A stretch of DNA of 64,000 bases, taken from positions 75,193,817 to 75,257,816 of the forward strand of contig CM038220.1 in NCBI GenBank assembly GCA_021442155.1. The letters run 5' to 3'. Numbering within the stretch: position 1 is the stretch's first letter; each line of letters opens with the position of its first letter. The DNA is from Cymbidium sinense (Eukaryota > Streptophyta > Magnoliopsida > Asparagales > Orchidaceae). The notes under the pieces are model-generated. The model searched no databases. It was not told the DNA's origin and worked only from the letters and a program-made list of their open reading frames with translations. Made by a program: the position numbers and the translations under genes. Shown here in pieces: positions 34,064-46,284 of the stretch.

Positions 34064-37000
34064 CTATTATATCTTTCTTAAATACATTTACATGTACAAA
34101 AAAAGAAATGAAGGAAGAGAATCATGCAAAGTTTATGTTTTTTCTTTGGTTGTTTAATTTATATGTGTGATGTGTAATTCCTTCTTAATTCATGAGATGT
34201 ATAGAATTTTAAGTAGGTGTTGTCCTTTCAAATAGATACACTTTGCAAATTAAAACCTATAATAAAGAGAAGAAAAATACATTTTTTATACATTCCAAAC
34301 TTATAAATATTTATAAGTAGCATACCTTTCATTGTGTTCTTTGATTTTATATGTTTTGAAAGTAATTTTTATTTAATGATAACCATTCATACTTTACTTT
34401 AAAAGCGCAATTTGACATAAAGAAAATATTTCATTTTTTTTGATTTTCAAAAGACATGAATGCATGACTTCATGACATACACATTTAGCATGCTAGGAAA
34501 GAAATAAAGTGGTTCAAGCATGTAAACTTCACTCACTAATTAATTCCTAAAGATAATCCTATGAATAAGAAATAAAAGAAATCAAAGTTATTTTAAGGTA
34601 ATTTTGTTTTATTTTGAGTTTGATTTAATTTAGAAATGTGAAAAGGTTGCTGGTCCTAACCCATTCCACATATGTGTCTTGATTTAGTTTAATTTTAGGC
34701 GATTAGATTGATTTTATGCTTTTGTTAGGTTAAAGTGTACATTAAGTTTATTAATTACCCATTACCTACACCACTTTAACATATTTAATCAAATAATTAT
34801 GAGCCAATGTATGACATAAAACTATAAAGAATTTAAATCAGTAATGCACCTAGAAAGAAAGGTCTAATGCATTTTGGCTCACTAATGATTAATTAAGCTA
34901 AAGTGTTTAATTTAAGTACTTTCATAACCCTTCCACACATATGGGTTGGTATGATTCCTTAAGTTACTGAACACTTAAGTATCTACCCAAGAAGAAAATG
35001 ATTAAGTTCAGATTGATTTGATTTTAAAATTTTTATTAGCTAAGCCATTTAATAAAGTAATTAATTCATTTATTTAATTAGCACCTTAATTAGATTCTTA
35101 CCCTAATTAAATCATTAATATACCCCAAAAAAATTAGGACAGGCAGAAGTCATCCCCCTAAATATCCCTAAGAAGTTTAGAATTAATCAATGGAATAATT
35201 AGGTAGTAATTAGCATAATTACATTCCCAATAAAACCCAAATTATAAAAAATTTACAATTTAAAATCAATTAAACATAATTTTATATTATTCCCCTTTGA
35301 AATAATTTCAAAATGCATGAGTTTGGATTTTTCTAATTTTTCTACATTTTAGTTATGAATATTTGAATATTCATGATTATAAAAATTAAAACTAATTATA
35401 TAAATCCCATCACATGTGGATCATTTAACATTCTAGCTTTCCATGCATGAGATTGTTATTTAAGTTGTCACTCATTGCTTAATCATGATGCTATGCTTTC
35501 TTACCGTCATCAGATGATTGTTAAAATCAAATTGTAGTATTAAAGGGATTAAACAGATGATCTAATTCAGTCCATCCAAAATATGGATGGGCGTCATTCA
35601 TCCTTGAAAGCTTCGGTTGAGTCAATCCATTGCAGAACACTTGGATGAAGACTTGGGTGAGCTTTATCCCTTCAATTTTGAAGGAGAATAATTAATTGAG
35701 TGATGGATGAGTTGGAAAAATTCTTAAGCTCCCCTTTTTTTGACTTGAAGAAACCAAGAAATGGAGAAATCAAACTAGCTTAGGAGACCTTGGGAGAGCT
35801 TGGAATTGCTTCCTCTGAGTTCCTTTGCTTCAATCAAATATGAGTCTATGTAAATGAAATGAAATTAGGAGGAGTATATCTCACCTTAGAAGGATCGAAT
35901 GGCGAGAATGGCTTTGTCATTTTGATTAAATTGATCACAAGGGTTGAGTTGGTTATGCCATTTTGGATGCCATGTGATTCGGTTTGGCAGGGAGGTGTGG
36001 GAGTTCCATGTGCTAAATGAGGTGGAGTGCTTCCCATGTGCTTGTCAAGTGGGTGGGTTTGGCCTTAGGTTTGGTTTGGGTGACCCAAACCCATTGGGTC
36101 ATGTGCACCACACCCACTAGTATTTTGGTCCACTAAGAGGGTGCCAAGTTGTCATGAAATGGATATGACCAAATTCCAAGTGGAATTGGCCATAGCTTAC
36201 CTCTTGACCTAATGGGAAAAATGGTCATTTAGCTTTGATTTCTCTTTGGACACATTTAGAATAGTTTGAAATTTGGTTGGTCCAAATTTTAAAGAATTTG
36301 AAGGTGATTTGATGTCATTTGGCTCATGTTGACCCATTTAGGTCAAAATGGGTCAACTTAGTCACGTTGACCAATTGGTCAAATTGGGTCAAACCATGAG
36401 TTGGGTCAAGTTCATATGACCAATTGAAATATGGTGGCATCATTGGTTTGGTTCAATTTTATTTATATTTGGATTTGGTTCATTTGATTTCATTTAGGTC
36501 AAATGGGTCAAGTTGATAATTTGACCCATTTGATCTAATTGGGTTGGTCATGGGTTGGTTTAGGTTTGGTTGGTCATTTGGAATGTTTTCTTTTTTCAAT
36601 CAATTTTGGTTTAATTTGATTTTGGCTCAATTTGACCTTTAGGTCAAGTTGGTTCAAGGTCAATTGGGCTAGGTTGGGCTAGTTGGCCAATTAAGGCTTT
36701 TTGGTCAATTCAACAAGTGATTTTGAACACCCATTGGTTTCAATCAATTTGGCTTAGATCAAGTTTTTACACATTTTGACTTTTAGGTCAAGTTGGGTCA
36801 ACTTGGGTCAAGTGCCAATTGGGCTAGGTTAGGCTCAAATGATGACTTGATTAAGTTCAAACATTGATCATGAATGGTTTTGATCAATGTCTTCAATCAA
36901 TTTGGCCTATGGTGGATTTTGGTTTAGGTTTCATTTTGGCTAAGTGTTGACTTGGTCAAATCTTAGGTTTGACTTGGTTTGACCCAATTTGTGATTGATC

Positions 37001-37728
37001 ATCTTCGATGATTGTTGCTCACAATGTGAGGCTTAGGTGGGCTTAGTTCAATCCAATTTGGTAGGATTAGAATTTGGCTCATAAGGGTACTTTAGGTCAC
37101 TTTGGTCAAGTGAGCTAAATAGTCAATTGGCTCAAAGCTTGATTTGAGTTTGGTTGAACTCACATATGGACTTATGATTGAAATATAAATCCATTTGCAA
37201 GATTTGAAGTCAAATAGGTTTTGATTCATTTGACAATTTCAAGTTCAAAGGGTGAACATGAGTTTGACTTAGTTTGATTTTGAATTTAGTTTTGGTTTGA
37301 TGATTAAAGTTTATGTTTATATTTGATTCATGATTGTAGGATTGATTGAATCATGAAGAAAATCAAAGGTTTATTGATTTGATTTGATAAGTTCAAGATG
37401 AGATCAAAGTGACTTAGGAAATATTTTAGTTTGAATTTGATCATGGATTACAATGGTTGATTCATGATTGAAAATCATTAAATTGACTTGAATTTGATTT
37501 GGAATTGGTTTTAAGTTTAAGTTGATATGAGTTTGACTTGAAAAGAAGGAAGTGAGATTGTTGGATAGGGTCAAGTTTTAACATTAAGGCATAAATTTAT
37601 GGCTAATTTCTAAGTCTTGGGTTAGGTTGAGTGTTGAATCACTATAAGTGTCTTAAGATAGAAATTTAGTGTCTAAGAGAAATCATATATCTAAGGTGGA
37701 GAGGTTGAGATCATTCTAAATGAGAATA
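34064..37728 (-). repeat. 3' LTR of element E, part 2
   Basis: Resumes the E LTR after element C and matches 54920-59356 in order, for example ATTTATAAGTAGCATACCTTTCATT, TACCTACACCACTTTAA, GGTTTGGTTGGTCATTTGGAATG, and CTAAGGTGGAGAGGTTGAGA at 37690. It lacks two segments present in the other LTR: about 180 bp corresponding to 56035-56210, and much of 56540-57100. The outer end is degraded (AATATA for the TGAACA end of the other copy), so 37728 is approximate to a few bases. Confidence 0.85.
36330..37000. promoter_or_regulatory. Dense W-box-like TTGACC/GGTCAA cluster in E 3' LTR (U3)
   Basis: At 36327-36415 alone there are about seven TTGACC or GGTCAA hexamers, on both strands, and more follow to about 37000. 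TTGAC(C/T) is the core of the W-box bound by WRKY transcription factors. The cluster is 0.7-1.4 kb from the LTR start in element orientation, i.e. in U3. The same cluster exists in the other LTR. Binding is inference. Confidence 0.5.
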
Positions 37729-38229
37729 TAAAGATAATTTGTGATTGACAAGTGAATATTAGTGTTGAGAGATGATTAATAACAGAATGATCACAAGCAT
37801 ATCTACTTAAAAGGTGTAGAAGGAATGAGAGCTTGGTTTGTGTCTTTGGTCATGTCTAAATCATAGAGAGCAGGAGGAATCCATAGATTGAGTATGTGAA
37901 CCTTCCACTGGGAAGAGTTCAAGTCATCAGAGGATGAAAAGGTTTGATTTGAGTCTCATGGAGAAAATTTGATTTAATTTGTTTGTTGATTTAGTGCTCT
38001 AGGGATGAAAATGTGAATCTCCACTTGAGCAAGTTGAGTCTCCACTGGGAGAGGTTGAATCATGGGATTAAATTGAGTTTGGAAGAAAAATCATCTCAAG
38101 CAAAATTGAGTTGTTTGATTGATTGGTTTGTTTGGACTCCAGGGGAGGATTGAATTTGTTTGATTTTACTCCATTAGGAGGTTAGAAGGAATTTGTTTTG
38201 ATTTCTTAAGTTTTGAATTTTGAGATGAA

Positions 38230-40870
38230 TCATGGTTCGATGGGCCATCAGTAGGGACCATGGTGGCTGACTAGCTAAGATTTACATCAAGGGGTAGCCA
38301 CCAACCCTGGTAAATATCCAACCAAGGATGCAGATGTACTAGAAGAAAGCGTAGTAGACTTATATCTTCCAAAGTAGGGATGGGTCCGGGTGATGATTGG
38401 CATGGCACAATCAAACCCAACCTAGGGGATTGAGTGAATGTCATGGAGGATTTAATCACTCAAAGATAGTCAGATTAATTTTATTTTTAATTATTTTTTG
38501 ATGGATCTCATCGGTTTGATGGATTGCAGTAGGGCATGGTGACCTTGATCCAATTTATCAATCCAAAGGGAGTAGCTCCACAAGAACTTATCAAGAGGGT
38601 GCTTTTTTTGGTTTGAATGGCTAATAGGAAGAAAGCTATCTTCCACTATAAAGACCACCGAGTGACACATTAGCAGGTAATCGTGTCAACTTGACTAAGG
38701 TCACTACTAAGTGAATGGCGGCGGGGGACTTAAATCAGCTCAAAGATTGTCAAGATTAATTTTATTTTTTAATTATTTTTGATGGATCCCATCAGTTTGT
38801 GATGGATTACACTAAATAGGGGTCATGGTGGCCTTGATCTAACACAGATTTACCAATCCAAAGGGAGTAGCTTCCCAGCCGAGGAGAGAACTATCCAACC
38901 AAAGGGGTTCCTTTCAGTTTGCAGTAGCTAATCCAAGGAAGAAAGCTCAGAGACTCACATCTTCCACTACAAAAGGCCACTGGAGTGACACATCAGTGAG
39001 GTAACATGTCAACTCAACCTAGGGCTAACTACTAAGTAAATATCGCATGGGAACTTAAATCGACTCAAAGATAGTTAAGATTAATTTCATTTTTAAATTA
39101 TTTTTGATGGTTCCCATCGGTTTGTGATGGACTGCACTGAGTAGGGACCGTGGTGGACTTGATCTAACCCAGATTTACCAATCCAATGGGAGTAGCTTCC
39201 CAATCGAGGGGAGAACTATCCAACTAAAGGGGTGCCTTTTGATTTGCAGTAGCTAATCTAGGGAAGAAAGTTTGGGGACTCGCATCTTTCACTATAAAAG
39301 ACCACTAGAGTGACACATTTGCGAGGTAACATGTCAACTCGACCTAGGGCTGACTATTGAGTGAATGCCGTAGGGGGCTTAAATCCATTCAAAGATAGTC
39401 AATATTTATTTCATTTTTTAATTATTTTTGATAGATCTCATCAGTTTGTGATGGACTGCATTGAATAGGGGCCGTGGTGTCCTTGATCTAACATAGATTT
39501 ACCAATCCAAAGGGAGTAGCTTCCCAGGGGAGAACTATCCAACCAAATGGGTGCCTTTCAGTTTGCAGTAGCTAATCTAGGGAAGAAAGCTCGGGGACTC
39601 AAATCTTCCACTATAAAAGACCACTAGAGTGACACATAAGTGAGGTAACATGTCAACTCGACCTTGGGCTGCCTGTCGATTTGCAACAGTCATGCTAGAA
39701 AGAATGTGTAGTATACTTATATCTTTCAAAGTGAAATGACTGTCGGGGTAACTTGTTTATGAAAAATAGATTGAATCTGACCTAAGGGTGACTATAGAGA
39801 GAGTGATGACTCAGGGATTTATCTCTACTCAGGTTGTCATGCAATTCCTATAGGGAGTTCTGCTGACACTTCCCTAAAGATAGGATGCTTACTTAGGTAA
39901 AGGGGCCTTTTAGGGGCATGAAATCCTAATCCACAAGCAAATTAATTAATTTGTTTATTTTATTTGTTTATCGAGGGCCCTATTGGTTTGCAATGGATCA
40001 TACTAAAAAGGAGCTTATATTAGCCTGAACCTATCTCAGTTTTACAGAACCAAGGGAGAATATGTGCATTTACTGAATAAATTCTCCAACCACGTGGTGG
40101 CTACTAGGAAAGGGGACCCAATCCAAAAGTAACCGTAGGTCTAAATGGGGTCTCAAAGGATGTGATCCAAATAGAATGCCCACAGGGGAAGGGGCCACTA
40201 AGGGCTTTATCTAAAAACCTAGAGAAGATGATGACATGGCTAGTCATATATCAAATAGGTATTTGGTGTCCAACTAAAGGAGAAAGCTCATGGACTCATG
40301 TCTGCCAAGAATGGTGTACTCATTAGGTGAGTCGTTGTCAGCATAGCGAACATCAACCAACCTAAGGTGTTCGTCAGTTTACGATAATCAGCCTAGGAAG
40401 AAAGCTCGAGGAATCACATCTTCCTATTACAGAACTGATTGCTAGGATAGTCTATCTTCAGCTCGACAGGTGCCATCCGACCAAAGCCTACTACTGAGTG
40501 AATGCCACTAAGGGACTTAAATCAACTAAAAGTAGTAAAGAGGAAAGGAGCCTCTCGGGGACTTATCCTAAATCTCAAATATACTCAACCCAATTAGCGC
40601 ATGATGGCTAGTTCAAGAAGAAAGCACGGGGACTCATATCTTCTTAAACAGAGTCAACATGAGGTAGCTTACTGGCTACGCACAGTGAAGCCTACCAAAC
40701 TAATAAGGTGCTCATCAATTTGCAATGATCAAGTTAGGAAGAAAGCATGGGGACTCACATCTGCCTGATAAGTGACCACGGGTGATAGACTAGCGAGGTA
40801 GTGTGTCAACCCAACCTAGAGCAACTAATAAGTGAGTGCCACAGGGGCTTGCTCCCACGTCAACATAGCC
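38230..40870. repeat. ~325-bp tandem repeats in the 3' region of element E
   Basis: Good copies start near 38474, 38755, 39081 and 39404 (spacings about 281, 326, 323), each with TTTGTGATGGA(T/C)T(A/G)CA, CCAATCCAAAGGGAGTAGCT, GGGGTGCCTTT-type and ACATGTCAACTCGACC phrases. Diverged partial copies extend to about 40870, marked by the recurring GAAGAAAGC(T/A)C(G/A)GGGACTCA phrase (about 40275, 40395, 40617, 40738). The array lies between the integrase stop and the 3' LTR, a place where Tat/Ogre elements commonly host tandem repeats. No coding frame. Confidence 0.85.
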
Positions 40871-40914
40871 TGAGATAAAAGATATATGTTTATTTTTGTG
40901 CTTGTGTTAAAGGG

Positions 40915-41200
40915 AATAGGATGCCTCTCAGATTGCCTCTTACACCTACCCTAAACACGTTGGGGAATGAAATGGCATGAATGGTAGTTGCAATTCTACT
41001 AAGAAGGGATGTCGCTTGGGTTCTCTCACACCTAACTTAGTTGTGTTATTCAAAATAGGATGCCTCTTGGGTTCTCTCACACCTATTCTAGTTGCGCTGG
41101 GGAAATCTTGTGCAACTTGTGTTTGTGTTGTAAAGAAGGATAAGATGTCTCTTGGGTTCTCTTACACCTATCCTAATAATATTGAGGCAGATTCGCAAGA
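40915..41200. repeat. Short tandem repeat, CTTGGGTTCTCTCACACCTA units
   Basis: CTTGGGTTCTC(T)(C/T)ACACCTA recurs at about 41012, 41067 and 41151, with a diverged copy (CTCTCAGATTGCCTCTTACACC) near 40925. Spacing is irregular, about 55-90 bp. It lies immediately downstream (element sense) of the integrase stop of E. Confidence 0.75.
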
Positions 41201-41293
41201 CAAGCAAACAATGCTTCAATTGAAAAGAAGAGTTTAATGAATTGGAATGAAATTTTATTCTTTTTTATGATGGAATTATTTTAAAACATGTTT

Positions 41294-42540
41294 TTATGGG
41301 TAATATTTCTTCAAATAAAGCCCATTAATTGGAAGCATCAAGTGTTCCCTCTTATAATTAATAAGCTGATAAGATCCTCCTAGGTAGGCCTTCTCTATGA
41401 CAAAGGGGCCTTCCCAAATGGGTTTAAACTTGCCTCCCATCTTTTGATGGGCAATAATTAGTCTCCTTAGGACTAACATAGGTTTTCTACTCAGAAAGAC
41501 CTAGGGTGGACTAGCTTGTTGTGAGCTTGAATCATTTTGGCCTTGTACAACTCGAGGTTCTAGCATGCCCATAGGCGACTCTCCTCCAAACCTTCGAGCT
41601 CTTCTAACTGAAACTTTGCATTCTACTTTGAAGTGATCTTGCTACCCAATGCTATGCTTAGTGATGGAAGCTGAACTTCTAATGGCAGAATGGCTTCAGA
41701 CCCATAAACTAAGGAAAATGGAGTAGATCTAGTCGTAGTCATGTATGTGGTGCGGTATGCCCACAATGCTTCAACTAATTGCTCATGCCACTATCATTTA
41801 TTATCATCAAGAGTCTTCTTTAGTATCGAATGAGAGTTTTGTTGAATGCTAAGACCATTCTCGGGTAGTAGATGGAGTATCTCCAATCTATAACGTGTCT
41901 TCAAGCGTTGATCTTGGTGCTCTGAATGCAATACCATTATCGAATCAGGCACCCCAACCTATATATGATATGGTTCCTGAAAAATTGGTGCACATGCTAA
42001 GTTAAGACCTCTATGAGTGGGATTGCTTCCGCCCACTTGGAAAAGTAGTCGGTGGCAGCTAAAATGAACTAGTGACCCTTGAAAGAAGGAGAATCGATTG
42101 GACCCACAATGTCAGTACCCCAACACTCAAATGGTCATGAGGCTAAACTAGGATGTAGAATGTTGGGTGATTGATGTAGGACCACACCATGTACCTGACA
42201 CTGATGACATCTTCTAGCCATGTTCATGCAGTCCATGTTCATCGAAGGCTAGTAGTATCCTAATCTTTTGATCTTCACTTTCATCTTTGGACCAAATTGA
42301 TGAGCTCCACATAGACCTAAATGTACCTCGATCACAATACCATGGGCTTCATGTTTATCCAAACAACATAACCATATTTGATCGAAAGACCAGTGGTACA
42401 AGGTACCATCCACAAGAGCATAGGAGAGACCTCTCTGTTTCACTTGATGGGTTTGTGACATTTTCTGAGGTAGTTTGCCAGTGTTCAAGTAATCTATGAA
42501 CGATTACCTCCAATCTAGCACCTTGTCTTTATTGGCAACG
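41294..42540 (-). pseudogene. Element E integrase
   Basis: Minus strand. 42488-42249 contains the start (GKLPQKMSQTHQVKQRGLSY, LVDGTLYHWSF) and the zinc-binding half HLGLCGAHQFGPKMKVKIKR-LGYY, continued in the next frame as CHQCQVHG. The catalytic core then gives ATDYFSKWAEAIPLIEV (about 42075-42020). The third block reads NG..LAFNKTL near 41860, with a small deletion removing the catalytic Glu. The C-terminal open segment 41479-41294 reads MLVLRRL...GGKFKPIWEGPFVIEKAYLG and ends INGLYLKKYYP. It closely resembles the integrase end of element B. Confidence 0.88.
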
Positions 42541-42639
42541 ACAACCTCCCCTTCAAGAGAAAGTATCTTGATAAGTTCAGCGTCAATAAGGGATAGGACT
42601 TGTCTATTTTGGACCCTTATTAGAATGGACTCATCTTCC

Positions 42640-43080
42640 AAACATGCCTATTCTTTGGCAAGTTTGGCCAAAGCATCTGCTACCACGTTCTCTCCACGGG
42701 GAACCTTGTAGATGGTGACCTCAGAAATCTGGGCCAATAGCTTCATGGTGTACTCGTGGTAATGATGAAGCTTGGGTTTGAGAACCTTATAGGATCCAGT
42801 AATCTAGTTGATGACTAGCTGAGAATTCCCATAGATATTGATGCTTTTGACACATACTATGATGGCTAACTCTAGACCGGCAATCAAAGCCACATACGCG
42901 GCTTCGTTGTTAATGTAGGGATTGGAAAGATAGTATGAGAATCTCATCACATCACGGTCTGGAGTTAAGAGAACTATTCCTACCCCTGCCTTTCTTGGAA
43001 GAGTAGATCATGGTTCTTCTCCTTTATGAAAGAAAGACACACCATCAAAATACATCTCCCAATGGGAATTGTCAACCTCC
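42640..43080 (-). pseudogene. Element E second (archaeal-type) RNase H
   Basis: HWEMYFDGVSFFHKGEEP at about 43070-43018 gives the first catalytic Asp. Further on are AGVGIVLLTPDRDVMRFSYY, NNEAAYVALIAGLELAI (Glu) and SINIYGNSQLVIN, where the usual catalytic Asp of GDSQL is Asn. The domain closes with VPRGENVVADALAKLAKE (about 42700-42648). Compared with its relatives the frame is unusually open, but the Asp-to-Asn change would impair catalysis. Confidence 0.85.
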
Positions 43081-43480
43081 CCTAAGTTCAAGATTTATTC
43101 ATCAGGGAGATCGTCACTAAGTGAAGAATCATGTGGCTAAGTTCTAGAGGTACAAATGTAATATCAAACTGTGAGAGAATCATGGACCAATATGCCAACC
43201 ATCCTAATAATGTCATCCATGTCATGAGATACTGTAATGGATTGATTCTTAAAATCAAGTCCAGCTTGTGAGAAAGCATATAATGTCATAGCTTTTGGGA
43301 TGCAAAGATTAAAGCTAAGCAATGTTTCTCAATAGGTGGGTAGTTCACTTTAGCAGAGATCAGACTGAGGTAGTAGTGATCATTCTCCTTTCCTTCATCA
43401 TTGGCTTGGGCCAACAAAGTGCCAAGGGAGGCATCCAAAGGCGTAGATGATCAATGACGCCGCGGGGTGCTAGAACTGCT
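43080..43480 (-). pseudogene. Element E pol RNase H
   Basis: Minus strand, with LGTLLAQANDEGKEN-like text at about 43430-43370 and the open segment 43279-43088 giving MLSHKLDLILRINPLQYLMT and SQFDITFVPLEL. These correspond to the C-terminal half of plant gypsy RNase H. Several stops. Confidence 0.75.
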
Positions 43481-44850
43481 TCACCAAATACTATTTGATA
43501 TCTTAGAAGGCATGCTGGCACTTGTCATCCCCCTTGAACTTGGCATCCTTTTAGATAAGTGCTAAAAATGGCTTGCATCTCCCCGATAGGTTGGCATTAA
43601 AGCATCTTAGATACGCCAATTATCCTTGAAATGATATGAGTTGTGTTAGACTTTTAGGAGGTGGCATTTTTAAGATAGCTTTGATCATTTCTGGATCTAT
43701 TTCTATTCCTCGATGTCAGGCAATAAACCTAAGGAACTTCCCTGAAGCTACTTTGAATGCACACCTCAGGGGGTTCATTTTGAGGTTATATTATCTTAAC
43801 CATTCGAAAACTACTCTCAAGTCAAAGAGATAGTCTTCCTTTTCTTTTCTTTTGACTACTAGATCATCAACATAACACTTGACTTAATGATGGATGAGTT
43901 CATTGAAAATTTGAGTCATGGCCCATTGGTATATAGCACCAGCATTTTTAAGCCCGAAAGGCATGTCCCTATAATAATAGATTCTGATTGGGTTCTAAAA
44001 GTAGTATTTCTTTCATCCTCAAGGGACATCTTGATTTGGTTGTAGCTAGATGACCCATCCATGAAGGAGAATACTGAATGAGATGAGGCAATGTCCACCA
44101 TTAATTCTAGTATAGAAAGAGAAAACTCATCCTTAGTGCATGCCTTATTTAAGTACTTAAAATTGACGCATATGTGAATTTGGCTATTCTTTTTTTAATT
44201 AGTATGACACTGGCTAACCAGGTAGGATATTTTTCTTTCCTGATGAAACCAGCATCGATTAGTTTCTTGACTTCAAAAATGGCCTGTTGTTTGATTTCTA
44301 ATCACATGCATCAAGGAGCTTACTTGATAGGGTTGGCGTTAGGGTCTATTGCTACCTTATGGACTGCTATGTCAGAAGATAATCCAAGCATCTCTACATA
44401 TCTCCATGCAAAGCACTCTTTAAACTCAATCAATAGCCTAACTAAGTCATTGGTTTCTCCTTCGTTTAGCCAAAAGCTGATGTACGTTGGGCATGGATCT
44501 TCTTCTATTCCGAGGTTGCTTTAAGCTTGTCAATTATTGAATGTATTTCTTCTTCAAATTATGGCGGTGCATCTTTGATTTGAAGATCATCTGGATCATG
44601 TGAAGTTTCTAGACACTCATCCTCATAAGAGTTAACATAGTATGAAAAGAACCTATCGAGATGATTGACAATTAAGTAATCATCATCATGATCCCTTATC
44701 AATCCTATTTGATCTTGATTGCTTCCCGCTTCTATTTTCCATAGCTTTTCAAAGTATTCTGACCTATGCTTAGACACCATATAAGGAATTAGACCCTTCT
44801 TTGCAAGATTAAGAACACAAGGAGAATACCAATCAAAAGGAAACTCCACT
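43480..44850 (-). pseudogene. Element E reverse transcriptase
   Basis: The segment 44849-44559 (MEFPFDWYSPCVLNLAKKGL...DPDDLQIKDAPP) is the region before RT. RT blocks are read at 44350-43600: IHICVNFKYLNKACTKDEFS, MVDIASSHSVFSFMDGSSSY (first catalytic Asp as FMDG), and the second block YVDDLVVKR with YVDD at 43863-43874. The thumb follows with frame breaks. The usual DLNKA is YLNKA here. Catalytic Asp residues are retained, but stops interrupt the frame. Confidence 0.88.
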
Positions 44851-45377
44851 AAATCTTTATATCAATTATCCTTAAGTTCTACATTAGCTTTAGGACTTGA
44901 GGATGATGATCCCAATAGGAATCTCTTCAACTTCAAATCAATGGAAGACCTAGGGGCTTCCTTAACTACTAAACCTTCAGCTTTTTGAGAGGAAAGTGAG
45001 GTTAGAGCTAAGGTTCCCAACTACTATGTGATAGTTTCACATAATTTTGATTCGAATACTTTCATACTTTGTCTAGAGGCCTGGTCTTTATCACTATCTA
45101 GCTCGAGTGTCACCTCCAAGGAATCTCACTAAGAGGGCTTGGCTGGTATGGTAATCACATTATGCTCATCTTCTGAGCTTGATTCCAAGTCTATGTGAAT
45201 AGTAGTTCTATGAAGAACATAACCCCTATTGTACCAACTGGGTCTTCCACCTCTGAACTTCTCTTCTACCTTTCTCCGGGTGGAGGTCAAGTCTACCCAT
45301 ATTTATATGATGGAATGAAGGGTGGAATGTGACATGCTCTACTTTTCTTTGATGTCCTTTTCTTGTTCACTTGTTCA

Positions 45378-45435
45378 TTTTTTTTCTTTTCTTTTCTTTT
45401 CTTCTTTTCTTTTTCTTTTCTCTTTTCTTTTTTTC
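45378..45435 (-). other. 58-nt purine-only run (minus strand) between protease and RT of element E
   Basis: Plus strand is 58 bases of only C and T, in TTTTC/CTTTT units; on the element's sense strand this is an uninterrupted A/G run. It sits in the protease-RT interval, where Ogre elements carry an intron. A sense-strand purine run is unlike an intron acceptor tract, but could act as an internal polypurine tract or simply be slippage. Confidence 0.75.
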
Positions 45436-45777
45436 ATTTTGTATTTGAATTTTGAACAAGTTCATGAGAAAAGGTATGAGGAAGATAGTATGTCACATCT
45501 TCATATATCTCAACCTCTCTGATTGAAAATGGCTTTTCATCTCCTTTGACATAGTACTCTATCCCATCCCTTCTAAACTTGATGCATTAATGAAGGGAGG
45601 ATGGAATCATCTTGTTCTGAATCCAAGGCCTACTGAGCAAAGCTGTGAATGAAGTATTCAAATAACTATGTTAAATTTTGCTTTAGCCTTCCATTCCCCT
45701 ATCTCCAAGGGTAATACTATGGAACCTAAAGCCCTCTCGCCTCATTCATTGAATCCTCTCAACATCATCTGATCTCC

Positions 45778-46284
45778 TCAGAGTGTAGAGATGTCAATCC
45801 TCAAGTAGGAAATGGTCTTTAAACTAATAATGTTCATTGATGCACCTGGATCAACGGGAACCCTGAAAAGTCTAAATCTGCCCATGTCCACTGTGATGTA
45901 GAGGGGACGGTTATACTCCATGTCCCTTAGAAGAAGGTCTTCATCTGTGAAAGTGACTCCTTGGGCTTCCCGGAATAATGTCTCTTCATCAACCGGAAGC
46001 ATATTTTAGGATCAAGAATAGCCTTGATTAATTTCCCTCATCTCTTTGGATAAGACAAGGGCATTAGATATGCTTAACTTAGATGGCAACTTTCTCAGAT
46101 GAGAGAGGACATTGTAATCCACTTTGGATTGGTCCTCCACAAGCATATCCATGGGTGGAGCATCAAGTGGAGGGGCTTCTTGATCGCTAGTACCAATGAC
46201 TTGTTTCCCCTTATCTTGAGGTGCTACCTTAGGAGGTAAAACCTTGCCACTATGGAGGTTGACTTCGGTGATCTCTTGGGGCAA
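45778..46284 (-). pseudogene. Element E linker and aspartic protease
   Basis: 46284-46012 is an open linker with ITEVNLHSGKVLPPKVAPQD and VDYNVLSHLRKLPSKLSIS, parallel to the linker of element B. 46002-45778 reads VDEETLFREAQGVTFTDEDL, YNRPLYITVDM and the protease core LFRVPVDPGASMNIISLKTI. VDPGAS stands for the (I/V)DPGS(A/S) active site, which keeps Asp and Gly. The two open pieces are separated by a stop at about 46010. Confidence 0.85.

Noticed and set aside
35846..36037. 63-codon minus-strand frame within E's LTR, with a similar piece at 57408-57671
   Set aside because: The similarity is only LTR similarity; the two frames are interrupted differently and show no coding pattern.
45322..45522. 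Hydrophobic plus-strand frame with a Phe/Leu/Ser-rich core resembling a membrane segment
   Set aside because: Translation of the C/T run at 45378-45435, opposite to the element's coding strand.
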